A stretch of 64,000 nucleotides of DNA from DATJHM01 sp963777355 (GCA_963777355.1 CAVZQK010000063.1:3053-67052); one strand, 5' to 3'; positions 55,780 through 64,000 are shown, counted from the first letter of the stretch. The notes: a model not told the origin generated them from the sequence alone. A program made the numbers and translations.

Positions 55780-56750
55780 GCGCTGGACATGATCATACTC
55801 ATGGTATGGCAAAAAAGATGTTGCGTCTGGCTTTTTTCCTCTCGCTTATTATTGTGGTGTCTGAGGTCATAGGTGGCCTGCTGGCCCATTCTCTGGCTTT
55901 GCTCTCTGACGCGGGACATGCGCTTACTGACATCTTTGCTCTTGGCCTGGCCTGGTTTGCTACGGCCCAGGCTGAACGGCCCGCTAATGCCCGCAAGACC
56001 TTTGGCTATCATCGCGTTGGTATTCTTGCTGCATTTATCAATGCCATCACGCTTATTCTTGTGACGGTCTGGATTCTCTATGAGGCCATTCAGCGTTTTC
56101 AACACCCTGAACCGATTCAGCCCTTGTTTATGTTTGTCTCTGCCGGAATTGGCATCGCCGTCAATCTGTATATCGGTTTTGGCTTGCGTAAAGGAGAGGA
56201 AGAGAATCTTAATACGAGAGCCGCTGCCTTACATGTTTTTGGTGATGTGGGAGCTAGTGTAGGCGTTATTGTCGCTGGCCTGGTAATTCTCCTGACTGGT
56301 TGGTATCCCCTGGACCCCATCCTCTCTCTGGGTATTGCTGTACTGATTGCTATTGGTGCCTGGCGTATTGTGCGTGAAACTATCGATATTCTTCTGGAAT
56401 CTACCCCTAGAGATGTTGATCTCCCTGCGCTGGTTTCGGATATGAAGAATATACCCAGTGTAGGCAATGTCCATGATCTCCATGTGTGGAGCATCACCAG
56501 CGGCATGTATGCCCTCTCTGCCCATGTGCAGACTGCAAATTTGTCGCTCAACGAATGTGCGCCAGTCCTGCATCAATTAGAAAATATGTTGCGCAGCAAG
56601 TATCGCATTGGACACTCAACGCTCCAGTTTGAATGCTACGAGCATCAGGGCAAATGTTGCGATGTCAAAGGCTTTTATTGTCAGATGGAAGAGACTCATG
56701 ATCACGATCATGAGCATGAGTATGAAGAAGGTGCACACGTTCATTCTTAA
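55776..56750 (+). CDS. CDF cation efflux protein (CzcD/ZitB-like)
   Basis: 324 residues, six membrane helices. Metal-site motifs LLSDAGHALTDIFALG in TM2 and ALHVFGDVGASVGVIVAG in TM5, with a cytosolic C-terminal domain (VGNVHDLHVWSITSGMYALS) and a His/Asp/Glu-rich tail (HDHDHEHEYEEGAHVHS). The family exchanges protons for Zn2+ and similar ions. Coupled to the ArsR gene by ATGA overlap; a second CDF-like protein follows after 25 bases. Confidence 0.93.
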   Translation: MSAGHDHTHGMAKKMLRLAFFLSLIIVVSEVIGGLLAHSLALLSDAGHALTDIFALGLAWFATAQAERPANARKTFGYHRVGILAAFINAITLILVTVWILYEAIQRFQHPEPIQPLFMFVSAGIGIAVNLYIGFGLRKGEEENLNTRAAALHVFGDVGASVGVIVAGLVILLTGWYPLDPILSLGIAVLIAIGAWRIVRETIDILLESTPRDVDLPALVSDMKNIPSVGNVHDLHVWSITSGMYALSAHVQTANLSLNECAPVLHQLENMLRSKYRIGHSTLQFECYEHQGKCCDVKGFYCQMEETHDHDHEHEYEEGAHVHS

Positions 56751-56775
56751 ACCTGTTCAGAAGGGATAGTCGATT

Positions 56776-57501
56776 ATGGCACATGAGCTTCCCATCAGGA
56801 GCATAGCTTCTGCCGCCTCGCCTGTTTCCTTGCGCACTGGCGATCTTCGCCAGGGAATCCAGATCGAGATTATCACTATTGCCTGGATGGTTATTGAGGC
56901 AGGTGTTGCCATCACTGTTGGTTTTGCCACCCGTAGCGTCTCGTTGCAAGGGTTTGGCCTGGATAGTGTCGTCGAGCTGGTTGCAGGCGGTATGCTTTTG
57001 TGGCGACTTCTGGTTGAACAGCGCGGTGGTGACGTGGAGCGCGTGGAACAGGCTGAACGGCGTGCCTCCTGGGTTACTGCTCTTAGTCTGTTTGCTCTGG
57101 CTGTCTATATCGTCGGCGATAGCGCTTTCACTTTCGCCTTTTTTCAATCTCGATCAGAGCCGTCCTGGTGGGGCGTCGGCCTCGCCCTGGTTGCCGCAAT
57201 GCTCATGCCGCTTTTATGGCAGGGCAAGCTCCGTGTTGCGAAACGCATTAACAGTCCTGCTCTGAAAGCGGATGCCGCCTGTAGTGTGACCTGTGCCTAT
57301 ATGTCTCTCACCTTGCTTGTAGGCCTCCTGCTCAATCGCTTCTTTGGCTGGTGGTGGGCCGACCCTTTAGCCGCTCTCGCCCTTGTCTACTTCCTGATCC
57401 AAGAAGGCCGTGAAGCCCTCCACGAAGCCCGCACAGGCGAAACATGCTCCTGCTGTGCCGATGATACTGCCTGCTTAATTAGCCAATTTACTCTGATTTG
57501 A
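56776..57501 (+). CDS. CDF-like cation transporter, short type
   Basis: 241 residues, about six membrane helices and no C-terminal cytosolic domain. TM2 reads GFGLDSVVELVAGG and TM5 PALKADAACSVTCAYMSL, the CDF membrane-domain positions with D retained and H lost. It ends in a cysteine cluster (TGETCSCCADDTAC) that could hold a thiophilic metal. AGAAGGGAT precedes the ATG. Third gene of the metal cluster. Confidence 0.85.
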   Translation: MAHELPIRSIASAASPVSLRTGDLRQGIQIEIITIAWMVIEAGVAITVGFATRSVSLQGFGLDSVVELVAGGMLLWRLLVEQRGGDVERVEQAERRASWVTALSLFALAVYIVGDSAFTFAFFQSRSEPSWWGVGLALVAAMLMPLLWQGKLRVAKRINSPALKADAACSVTCAYMSLTLLVGLLLNRFFGWWWADPLAALALVYFLIQEGREALHEARTGETCSCCADDTACLISQFTLI

Positions 57502-57576
57502 TCCGAAAGACAAATTTACGTCTACTTTATATACGGTTATTTCGTAGAAAAGATAAATATATATAGGGAGACGTAT

Positions 57577-58368
57577 ATGAATGTTCTTGTAGTTGGTAGT
57601 ATGGTAGGAGGAGTCCTTCTGCTTGATCTCCTCCTGAGTGGAGATAACGTTTTGGTCATCGGTGCCGCTGCGGCAGGCTTAGCTCGTCGCCAGCGTTGGT
57701 ATGCTATCGCTATCGGCGGTGCTGTGGCTATGGCCTTGCGCATTCTCTTTACCGCCCTGGCCTCTGTCTTACTTAATATCCCCTTTATCCAGACTATTGG
57801 TGCCTTGATCCTCCTCTATCTGGCTCAAAAACTCCTTCGAGATCGTTCGCAGGCCAATCTCTCTCCTACAATCACAGAGCCTGAGCCTGCTTCTTCTACA
57901 GGTATAGCGGCTCTATTTAGACGCCTGACAAATTCTCATAGCGCTTTCTTTTCTGCCTTGCTCACAATTCTCATTGCCGATGTGACTATGAGTCTCGATA
58001 ATATTCTTGCGGTTGGTGCTTTAGCCAACGGCGAGATTCTCCCTCTGGTGATAGGTCTCGTGGGTAGCATTACTGTTCTGTTGCTCGGTAGTGCTCTCGT
58101 CTCTATGCTTGTAGAAAGACTGGGTTGGATTCTCGATATCGCCGCTCTTGTCCTGGGTTGGACGAGTGCTACGATGATCCATGATGACCTCGCTGGTCTT
58201 GGATCATCGTATCGGTCGTTCTCCTTCCTCGATACGCTCGCTCAACCAACGCTTCCTCTCCATCTTTCCTGGCTTCTGATTCTCCTGGCCATTCTTACCT
58301 GCGGCTTCGTCCTTGCTTTTAATATCCTCTACCGCCGCCGCGCTAACCACCAAAAAGCAGAAGCGTAA
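57577..58368 (+). CDS. TerC/YjbE family membrane protein
   Basis: 263 residues, seven to eight helices. The two family motifs are intact: LLDLLLSGDNVLVIGAAAA near the N-terminus and IADVTMSLDNILAVGA near residue 135. Members of this group (YjbE, YkoY, YceF) are linked to manganese export or metalation of secreted proteins. GGGAGACG precedes the ATG, 75 bases behind the CDF-like gene, so it may belong to the same operon. No yybP-ykoY-type riboswitch was recognised upstream. Confidence 0.9.
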   Translation: MNVLVVGSMVGGVLLLDLLLSGDNVLVIGAAAAGLARRQRWYAIAIGGAVAMALRILFTALASVLLNIPFIQTIGALILLYLAQKLLRDRSQANLSPTITEPEPASSTGIAALFRRLTNSHSAFFSALLTILIADVTMSLDNILAVGALANGEILPLVIGLVGSITVLLLGSALVSMLVERLGWILDIAALVLGWTSATMIHDDLAGLGSSYRSFSFLDTLAQPTLPLHLSWLLILLAILTCGFVLAFNILYRRRANHQKAEA

Positions 58369-58428
58369 AGCCAGTACATAAATATCGCAGAACAATTTCT
58401 GACACCAATTTTTTGTGATTTTTTTGTT

Positions 58429-59580
58429 CTAGGCAACCCAATAATGATGGACAAAGAAGAGTGTCAAGATCACAAGTAGGACTACACTGACCGTCTTATA
58501 GATCCACATAAAAAGAGGATCTTTGCACCAGTGCCCCAGAAGCACAAAACAGGGAAAGATCGTGAGCATATAGCGTGGTGCTGAGGCCAGTGGTTCGCTA
58601 ACGACAGAGGGATTACTAAGCAGGAAAAGCATCATCGCCAGTGCATAGTATCTATACGAAACTGGTAACCACCTCCATCCGACTAGCAGCACAATCAGGG
58701 GAAATACTGTAAATACCAGGTCCAGTGTATTATGCAAAAGCTGATAGCCAGTGAGGAGGTCTGTAATCGTTTCAACTAATCCGACCCAGGGCAGCGCACT
58801 ATGCCGTCCCCACCCGGCCTGTTCAGCGACAATAAAAAGCAACGGATTTTTCCAGGTAGCCTTCAGAAAAAGTGCATAGCCGCCGATACTTACTAGTGGA
58901 AGGAGCGTTGATAGTAAGGCCAGTCCCCTTTTCCACCATTGTTCTTTCCACAAAAAGCGCTGGACATACACGATACTCAATGGAACGATAAGCATCAGCC
59001 CCGTTGCTCGTGTAAGTGTTGCCAGTCCCGCCCACACACCGGCAAGCAACCATACTACAAAATGTTGAGATTGTAGACAATAAAAAGTTGCCAGGCTCAA
59101 CAGTAAAAAAAGCGTCTCGCTGTAGCCTGTAAAAAAAAATAGCGCATAGGGATACAATGCCAGGCAGAATAGTGCCCTGCGTGCCACGCTCTCATCAAAT
59201 AGCTTGCTTACTAAGAGAAAGAATATCAGTAGTGCTAGAAAGAAGAAAATATTTGCCAGGAGCAACGCCGAGAAAAAATAGGCCTTTTCTGTTCCGCCTG
59301 ACAAACTCCCCAGCATATGCAGGCAGAGCGGCCAGAGAGGAAAAAAGACCGTGTTTTGCGCAAGACGATAGCCGTAATGCGCAATATCACTATAGGCGAG
59401 CAGATCCCAATAGTTCCATGTCAGCAAGCAAGCAGTTGCTTGTTGTATGCAGTTCAAACCATTTTTTGTCCCATAGAGAGGAAAAATGCCGAGGCCAATC
59501 CAGCTCGTGCCAAGAATCACGAAACGGCTCACTATAAAAGCTTGTGCGGCCTCGCTCCAGGCCAGCTTTTGTGTCGCCAT
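58429..59580 (-). CDS. PIG-V-like mannosyltransferase (GT-C membrane glycosyltransferase)
   Basis: 383 residues, around ten membrane helices. The first loop has the family pattern WNYWDLLAYSDIAHYGY followed by FFPLWPLCLHML, as in PIG-V/GPI mannosyltransferase II homologues of bacteria, which use polyprenyl-phosphate mannose. YALFFFTGYSETLFLLLSL is another typical segment. Acceptor unknown, perhaps surface glycan or protein. Convergent with TerC; its start has no strong ribosome site, and 59580 is kept as the first ATG. Confidence 0.82.
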   Translation of the reverse strand: MATQKLAWSEAAQAFIVSRFVILGTSWIGLGIFPLYGTKNGLNCIQQATACLLTWNYWDLLAYSDIAHYGYRLAQNTVFFPLWPLCLHMLGSLSGGTEKAYFFSALLLANIFFFLALLIFFLLVSKLFDESVARRALFCLALYPYALFFFTGYSETLFLLLSLATFYCLQSQHFVVWLLAGVWAGLATLTRATGLMLIVPLSIVYVQRFLWKEQWWKRGLALLSTLLPLVSIGGYALFLKATWKNPLLFIVAEQAGWGRHSALPWVGLVETITDLLTGYQLLHNTLDLVFTVFPLIVLLVGWRWLPVSYRYYALAMMLFLLSNPSVVSEPLASAPRYMLTIFPCFVLLGHWCKDPLFMWIYKTVSVVLLVILTLFFVHHYWVA

Positions 59581-59723
59581 TGTCGCTTCTCCAATCTTAT
59601 CTATTGCGCTATTCTACCATTTTTTCTCGTTATCGATCTTCGCTTTCCTGTAATCCAACCAGCAATAAGATTTTTGCCACTACATTTATGAGAGCAATAA
59701 ATGGAGGAAAAACAGCGAGGTAT

Positions 59724-59831
59724 ATGCAAGAGTATTCCGAATCTAAACTTCTCGCCCTGGCTCGTAGCAGTGAGAAAGAAGCCTTTAGCCAATTGATGAA
59801 CCGCTATCAGCCAATGGCTTTCTATTGGTAA
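59724..59831 (+). pseudogene. 5' fragment of an ECF sigma-70 gene cut by a Tn7-like element
   Basis: Encodes 35 residues of sigma region 2 (ESKLLALARSSEKEAFSQLM and NRYQPMAFYW), then stops at TAA. The sequence leaves the sigma family exactly after FYW, where transposon DNA starts. GCGAGG precedes the ATG. Confidence 0.8.
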
Positions 59832-60034
59832 ATGCCTCACGAAGTGAGACGATCTGGCCCACAAACGTGAAACATTGCCCTCAATCTTGAACCTTGGGAC
59901 AAAAATTCCTGGGAAAACCGCTCTCCATCAGGTATACTTGCTTCAAAAGCTGTAAATCGCTTTCCTCATTGCGGGAACTAACACACCATTGGTATTGCGG
60001 AAGATGGACGCACGAGATCGAGGCGAGGATGTGA

Positions 60035-60440
60035 ATGCGCGCACCGGAAGTACAGGGCATTGATCTGTTCAAAATAGCGGGACGCTCCATTTCAGGATGG
60101 GTTCCCAGTCTCAAAACGGGCACGGTGATCAGACAACCGTTTTGCAGCCAGCTCGAAGAACGCTTCATGCTCTGGCTTGAGTATCACCCCCTGGTTGCTA
60201 GCTACGCACGTGGCGACATTGGTCCAGAGTTTGCCACGCGCGTATCGACTGCCGATTCCACAACACGCCCCGTTCGCGATTGGCTACACGTTTGAGAACA
60301 CCCCCCATCATTATCTGCCCGATTTCGTGGGCACGCTCGCCGACGGAACACCGTTCCTCGCCGAGGCAGGCATGGAAGATGACAAACGGAAAGATCGGAA
60401 CCTGGTCAAAGCTGAGGCCGCACGACGGCTTGCCAGCTAA
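60035..60440 (+). pseudogene. TnsA-like endonuclease, frameshifted
   Basis: The first frame gives GRSISGWVPSLKTGTVIRQP and QLEERFMLWLEYHPLVASYA (catalytic Glu of the TnsA fold). A frame change near 60235 leads into FAIGYTFENTPHHYLPDFVG (catalytic Asp) and LAEAGMEDDKRKDRNLVKAE. In Tn7 TnsA the third motif is Q-x-K; here it reads E-A-G, followed by a DDKRK stretch. TnsA cuts the 5' strands at transposon ends. The frame ends at TAA 60438, after which the same frame continues open into TnsB. Confidence 0.72.
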
Positions 60441-60524
60441 CATCCACCACTTCCCCTCATTGCTGGCCCGACGTTTGATGCCTCGACGCTTCCAGAACCA
60501 CAACGCACGCAATTTCACCGGAAT

Positions 60525-62165
60525 TTGCGGGCTGTGCAACAAGTGCTGGCCGGGGCTACCCAAAGCAGCGTTGCCGAAAAGGAAGGCATCCCTCCTTCGA
60601 CGCTTTCGCGGCTGGTGAGTAGGACCCGACAGAGAGGCCAGCTCGCCTGTGTGCCTCACGGCAGCTACCGAAGGGCGACGAGCCTTCACCCGGCCTTCGC
60701 CGCATGTATCCGTCGGCTCTTTGGGCTGCCCACACGGCTGACCATGACGGCCATTCGAGAGCATACCGAAATGCAGCAGGTCGCAGCACGAATATCCTCG
60801 GAAACCGGAACCATCGTCAAACTTCCCTCCTACAAGCAGGTGCGTACAGCCGTGCAGCACTTGAAGCTTGACCCGGACTTGATGGCGATGCGCGAAGGAG
60901 ACAAATCGGTGGTGCGTCCCCGTGAGTCCACTGAGTCCTTTGTGCTCTCCATTCCGGCTCCAGCTCTGCTTACTCAGGTCGATGAGCATACGATGGACCT
61001 ATATGTTGTTACGCCTTCTGGTGAAACGGTGGCGAGCCGGGTGCATGCGGCGGTGCTCATCTGTGTCAAAACAGCAGCAATCCTCGGCGCGGTCCTGGCT
61101 CTAGGGCCACTCAAGGAAGAAGACTATATGCGCCTGGTCAAGGTCTGTATGGAGCGGAAAGATCACCTGGTTGGCATCAATGGCTGTGAGCATGTGTGGC
61201 CGTGTTTTGGCAAACCTGCGATTATCTTTCATGATCGAGGGAAGATCTTCACCTCTGAACGTGCGCGACAAGTGCTTGTGGATCGGTTGGGAATTATTAC
61301 TGAGCAAGTCCCGCCGTATGCGCCATCAGCAAAAGGAACGGTCGAAACGCTCTTTCGGTGGATGACGGAACGTTTTGAAAAACGACTTCCCAACTCGTCG
61401 TACGGTGTCCACAATGCCGAAACGGCGGCGCAGGCGGGAGGGATGACGCTGGAAGACCTGGAGCGCTGCTTCTATCAGGCCATCGTTGATGATTACCAAC
61501 GCGAATTTGACACGACCCGACAACAACGCCGGTACATTCTGTGGGAACAGGCGGTGGCGGCATCCGGGGTGCCACAGTATTTGGGGTCGCCCGATGATTT
61601 GAAACTGCTGCTCATGAAGGCCCAAAATCGCAAGACACTCCATCATGGCTATCGTGTGCAAAACAGCAACAGATTGTCGTTTCAGGGGCGTTGGTATGTC
61701 TGTCCAGGACTCCTCTCACGACTGCGTGGCCGTGAGTTTGACCTGTATTATGACAGAAGGGACGTGGGCGTGCTCTACATCTTCGTTGAAGGCGAATATG
61801 TTGGCGAAGCCTATTGCCCCGAACTGATGGGAGGCCGAGTGAGCGAGTGGGAAGCCAGAGCCATGCGCAAACACAATGAGGAGCAGCGTCATCTTGCCCG
61901 TGAACAAGGATTGCCCGTTCGTGCTCGTATTCAGGACGAAGCAAAAGCCTCCCGCCGTCGCCGTAGCACCGAGATTCGTCAAGGCGAACAGGCCCGTCAA
62001 TGGGATCGCCAACGCAGTGACATTCATCCCGCCCTCGTTTCTGAACGATTAGCGGCTGTCTCAGCCGAGATCGCGCAAGTCGTCACGCTTGCGGACCCTG
62101 TCCCGGATGCTGAACCGGATCGTCCCGTGCCTCTCTTACCCGTCCGCATGATGCGAGAGGAGTAA
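60525..62165 (+). CDS. TnsB-like DDE transposase
   Basis: Up to 546 residues. N-terminal helix-turn-helix VLAGATQSSVAEKEGIPPST, then an rve/Mu-type catalytic core: D in LLTQVDEHTMDLYVV, D in AIIFHDRGKIFTSE and E in PSAKGTVETLFRWM, spaced as expected. A beta-barrel domain (LSFQGRWYVCPGLLSRLRGR) and a basic C-terminus follow. It cuts and joins the 3' strands. The first possible start is TTG 60525 with no good ribosome site; the frame is open upstream to the TnsA stop, hinting at an original TnsA-TnsB fusion. Confidence 0.88.
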   Translation: MRAVQQVLAGATQSSVAEKEGIPPSTLSRLVSRTRQRGQLACVPHGSYRRATSLHPAFAACIRRLFGLPTRLTMTAIREHTEMQQVAARISSETGTIVKLPSYKQVRTAVQHLKLDPDLMAMREGDKSVVRPRESTESFVLSIPAPALLTQVDEHTMDLYVVTPSGETVASRVHAAVLICVKTAAILGAVLALGPLKEEDYMRLVKVCMERKDHLVGINGCEHVWPCFGKPAIIFHDRGKIFTSERARQVLVDRLGIITEQVPPYAPSAKGTVETLFRWMTERFEKRLPNSSYGVHNAETAAQAGGMTLEDLERCFYQAIVDDYQREFDTTRQQRRYILWEQAVAASGVPQYLGSPDDLKLLLMKAQNRKTLHHGYRVQNSNRLSFQGRWYVCPGLLSRLRGREFDLYYDRRDVGVLYIFVEGEYVGEAYCPELMGGRVSEWEARAMRKHNEEQRHLAREQGLPVRARIQDEAKASRRRRSTEIRQGEQARQWDRQRSDIHPALVSERLAAVSAEIAQVVTLADPVPDAEPDRPVPLLPVRMMREE

Positions 62166-62170
62166 CGCGC

Positions 62171-63413
62171 ATGACTCATCCTCTTTTCAGAAAAGAGATG
62201 TTTGTCGAAACCGCCTTCGCCAAACGGCTCCAGAAGATGCTCCAGCACTCCTGGGACAATCGTTCCTGGCATCTGCTCGTGGCTGATCCGGGTGCAGGCA
62301 AAACCATGAGTATCCGCGACTTGCAAAAAAGGGCTGGTGGACGATCCGTTCTCGCAGTGGTGGCTCCCAAAAACAATGACAATGAACAGGCGTTAGGTGA
62401 CCAGTTTTTGGCAGCGCTGGGCTTGCCGATCCGAGGGCATTGGAGCACGCGTAAACCCAAACTCATGGGACACTTGCACCAATACGGCACGGAATTCCTC
62501 ATTGTCGATGATGCACACGATCTCTCTTTAGAACATCTGATGTTACTCAAAGAAGTGACAGACCAGGGAAGGTTACAGTACGATTATCCGCTTGGCTTGT
62601 GTCTGGTAGCAGCAGGGCGTGGGGACACGATCCCCTTGAAGGAAACATTCGATTTGCCTGACCCGACCTGGCTGCAATTCCGACGACGCTTCGATAAATT
62701 GCAACCCTTTTGTCGCATCGCTTCCCACACTTCCGATGAAGTCCGTGCCATCCTGGCGACCCTGGAAACAGGTGTACCAACCTCTCTTTCCACAACTCAA
62801 CCTGCGCCAATGGACGAGTAGCATCTATGGCTGGCTCACCAATCCCGTCCTGGACCCGACCCACTCAGGCCGTGTCACGATGGACAACCTCATGAAGTTG
62901 GTGACGGCGGCCCTGGAATGGTCGTATCTGGCCGGGGAAACAGAGGTAAGGGCCGAGCGGTTCAAGTTTGCCGCAGAATTGTTGGTCCTGCGCCATGATA
63001 CGCTCAAGCTCATTGATGGTGCAGGTCCTGAAGCTCTCCCTCAAGAGCAAAACCAGGCAGAGCCAGCCAGCTTGAATGGGAAAGAGCCCGAACGGCAAAT
63101 CGTCCCGGAAAAAGACGCGCTTCACACAATGGAAACGGTGGAAACGGCAAAAGAACAGGAACCGCCGCCTACCTCACCCAAATGCACGTTTTCTAAAACG
63201 GTGATTCCCGTTGATCTCAACCGATTTACGGCCAGTTCTGTCACGGTGGTGGAATGTCCTCGTTGCGGAAGAACCCGTTCGCTCACTCCAGTCAAGGGCG
63301 TCCTCCGGTTCCCACCACATGAGCCACGGAAAGTCCAGACCGACGTGCGGGGCAAGCGTTGGTCGGCCACAGGAAAAACAGATTGGGACGTGGTTGGAGG
63401 AGGAAGCAGGTAA
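62171..63413 (+). pseudogene. TnsC-like AAA ATPase with C-terminal zinc ribbon, frameshifted
   Basis: The first frame (62171-62821) has Walker A LLVADPGAGKTMSIRD and Walker B FLIVDDAHDLSLEHLML, followed by RRFDKLQPF. It fails after ATLET. The second frame continues VYQPLFPQLNLRQWTSSIYG and WLTNP to 63413. One A too many near 62767 explains the break. The tail has an acidic, Pro-rich linker and ECPRCGRTRSL, half of a zinc ribbon. TnsC passes target choice to TnsAB. AGGAG precedes 62171, six bases after the TnsB stop. Confidence 0.8.
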
Positions 63414-63487
63414 AGTGTAAATGCGAACGTTAAACGGCTCTTCTGCACTTTGTGTAAAGGCGCTAATACATGTAAAGAAACCATGAT

Positions 63488-64000
63488 ATGAAACTCTTAA
63501 AGCAAATCCCTGAAGCGGCCATGGCCGCTGCTTTCCTTAAAGCAGAAATCTCTTCTCCAAGGTTTGGCGAGGACGTACGAAAAGCGATGCAGTCATTTGG
63601 TGCCGATGACGTCATTATTACCCATCCCGATATGACAAACAACCAGGAGAACGAGCTACGCGCACGGGTACTTGGCAAGTGCCGTGGCTACCGTCAGAAC
63701 CGTGAAATGTTTGAAGGCGTCCCCACTCATCTTCGTTGGTATGAAGCTGAGCTGTCACACAACGAGATTGATGATCTACGATATGTTGACTATAGCTATT
63801 GGAACGAGTTGACGGACGGCACGCACCTCGTGAAGGATGGGGTAAGGAATATACAAAACGGGAAAGTTGTCTTTGATGTCCCTAATGATCGGTTTTTAAC
63901 ACTTGCAGAAGCGGTACAAAACGGGAAGCACGATTTTGAGCCAATTATTTTGTGGGGTCAGAATAGTGATTCACCGCTTGAGATACTTGAAGGTCATTCT
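63488..64000 (+). CDS. ParB-like uncharacterised protein, partial (runs off the right edge)
   Basis: 171 codons without a stop up to the window end. N-terminal half is mostly helical (ELRARVLGKCRGYRQNREMF). The centre reads DDLRYVDYSYWNELTDGTHL and the last part RFLTLAEAVQNG and PLEILEGHS, resembling ParB/Srx-like folds where an E-G-H-x-R motif follows. The family appears in many soil bacteria without a known role. It lies 75 bases behind the TnsC-like gene, so it is probably cargo. No strong ribosome site. Confidence 0.6.
   Translation, partial: MKLLKQIPEAAMAAAFLKAEISSPRFGEDVRKAMQSFGADDVIITHPDMTNNQENELRARVLGKCRGYRQNREMFEGVPTHLRWYEAELSHNEIDDLRYVDYSYWNELTDGTHLVKDGVRNIQNGKVVFDVPNDRFLTLAEAVQNGKHDFEPIILWGQNSDSPLEILEGHS

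Larger units (their letters stand above)
59832..64000 (+). mobile_element. Tn7-like transposon, left part
   Basis: Genes in order: TnsA-like, TnsB-like (DDE), TnsC-like ATPase, then a ParB-like cargo ORF running off the window. The left boundary is inferred from the broken sigma gene; terminal repeats were not firmly identified. In 59832-60034 no gene is seen; a small hairpin CTCAC-GAA-GTGAG lies near 59840. TGTAAA-type motifs at 59951, 63416, 63453 and 63471 might be TnsB sites. No TniQ/TnsD gene or CRISPR array lies in the visible part. Confidence 0.72.

Noticed and set aside
60198..60989. 263-residue minus-strand ORF over the tnsA/tnsB junction
   Set aside because: Shadow of the transposition genes; Arg/Gly-rich without motifs.
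63416..63480. TGTAAA repeats as the right end of the Tn7-like element
   Set aside because: They have the same orientation as the one near the left end and lie directly behind tnsC; true ends should be inverted, so the right end is probably outside the window.

Overview
The window looks like a chromosomal stretch of a filamentous soil Ktedonobacteria (Chloroflexota). This is inferred from gene content, not from a marker gene. The pointers are a large SARP/AfsR-type regulator with an N-terminal DUF6788-like zinc motif, a Pkn-type kinase with a proline/threonine-rich tail, a DUF4157 (eCIS core) protein, many small one-component regulators beside single enzymes, secreted TIM-barrel hydrolases, an S53 peptidase, and Tn7-like and IS transposons. 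No rRNA, tRNA or CRISPR array was seen.

Layout. 1-9 kb: beta-hydroxyacid dehydrogenase, TPR protein, a small secreted Gly/His-rich protein (frameshifted), metallophosphoesterase, a GAF-type protein (frameshifted) plus 7-TM partner, a secreted glycosidase-like protein, and a Ser/Thr kinase whose extracellular tail is out of frame. 9.6-14 kb: DUF4126 membrane protein, a DinB-like gene split by an IS element, a methyltransferase and an acetyltransferase. 14.3-18.4 kb: one SARP/AAA/TPR regulator broken at five or more points. 18.4-20.3 kb: gene-poor, with tandem and inverted repeats. 20.4-27.4 kb: TetR, MDR oxidoreductase, HxlR, a frameshifted Lnt-like acyltransferase, Rrf2 plus thioredoxin-reductase-like flavoprotein, and an epoxide-hydrolase-like protein. 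27.6-29.6 kb: a DUF4157 toxin-like locus in three fragments. 29.9-36.7 kb: DHA2 exporter, GH65 phosphorylase, TetR with FAD monooxygenase. 36.8-53.4 kb: a second methyltransferase, S53 peptidase, GNAT, DUF3445 protein, GAF-PAS-GGDEF-EAL protein, malonyl-CoA-synthetase-like ligase, cysteine hydrolase, APH-like kinase, FAD oxidoreductase, YcxB-like protein, P450, EamA exporter and a secreted GH18-like protein. 53.5-59.6 kb: a PadR/hydrolase pair, then a probable metal-efflux cluster (ArsR, two CDF proteins, TerC), and a PIG-V-like mannosyltransferase. 59.7 kb to the end: a Tn7-like element (TnsA/B/C-like) that truncates an ECF sigma-factor gene, with a ParB-like cargo gene running off the edge.

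Two themes run through the window. First, an unusual number of genes carry single-base frameshifts, often at short homopolymers, or one in-frame stop. Either the region is decaying or the assembly has uncorrected indels, so broken genes should be confirmed with reads before any biological reading. Second, several regulator genes sit beside one enzyme with a visible palindromic operator between them (TetR/MDR, PadR/hydrolase, ArsR/CDF, Rrf2/flavoprotein), and a dispersed repeat family related to GTAGGGCAGATCGGC occupies intergenic spaces in both orientations.
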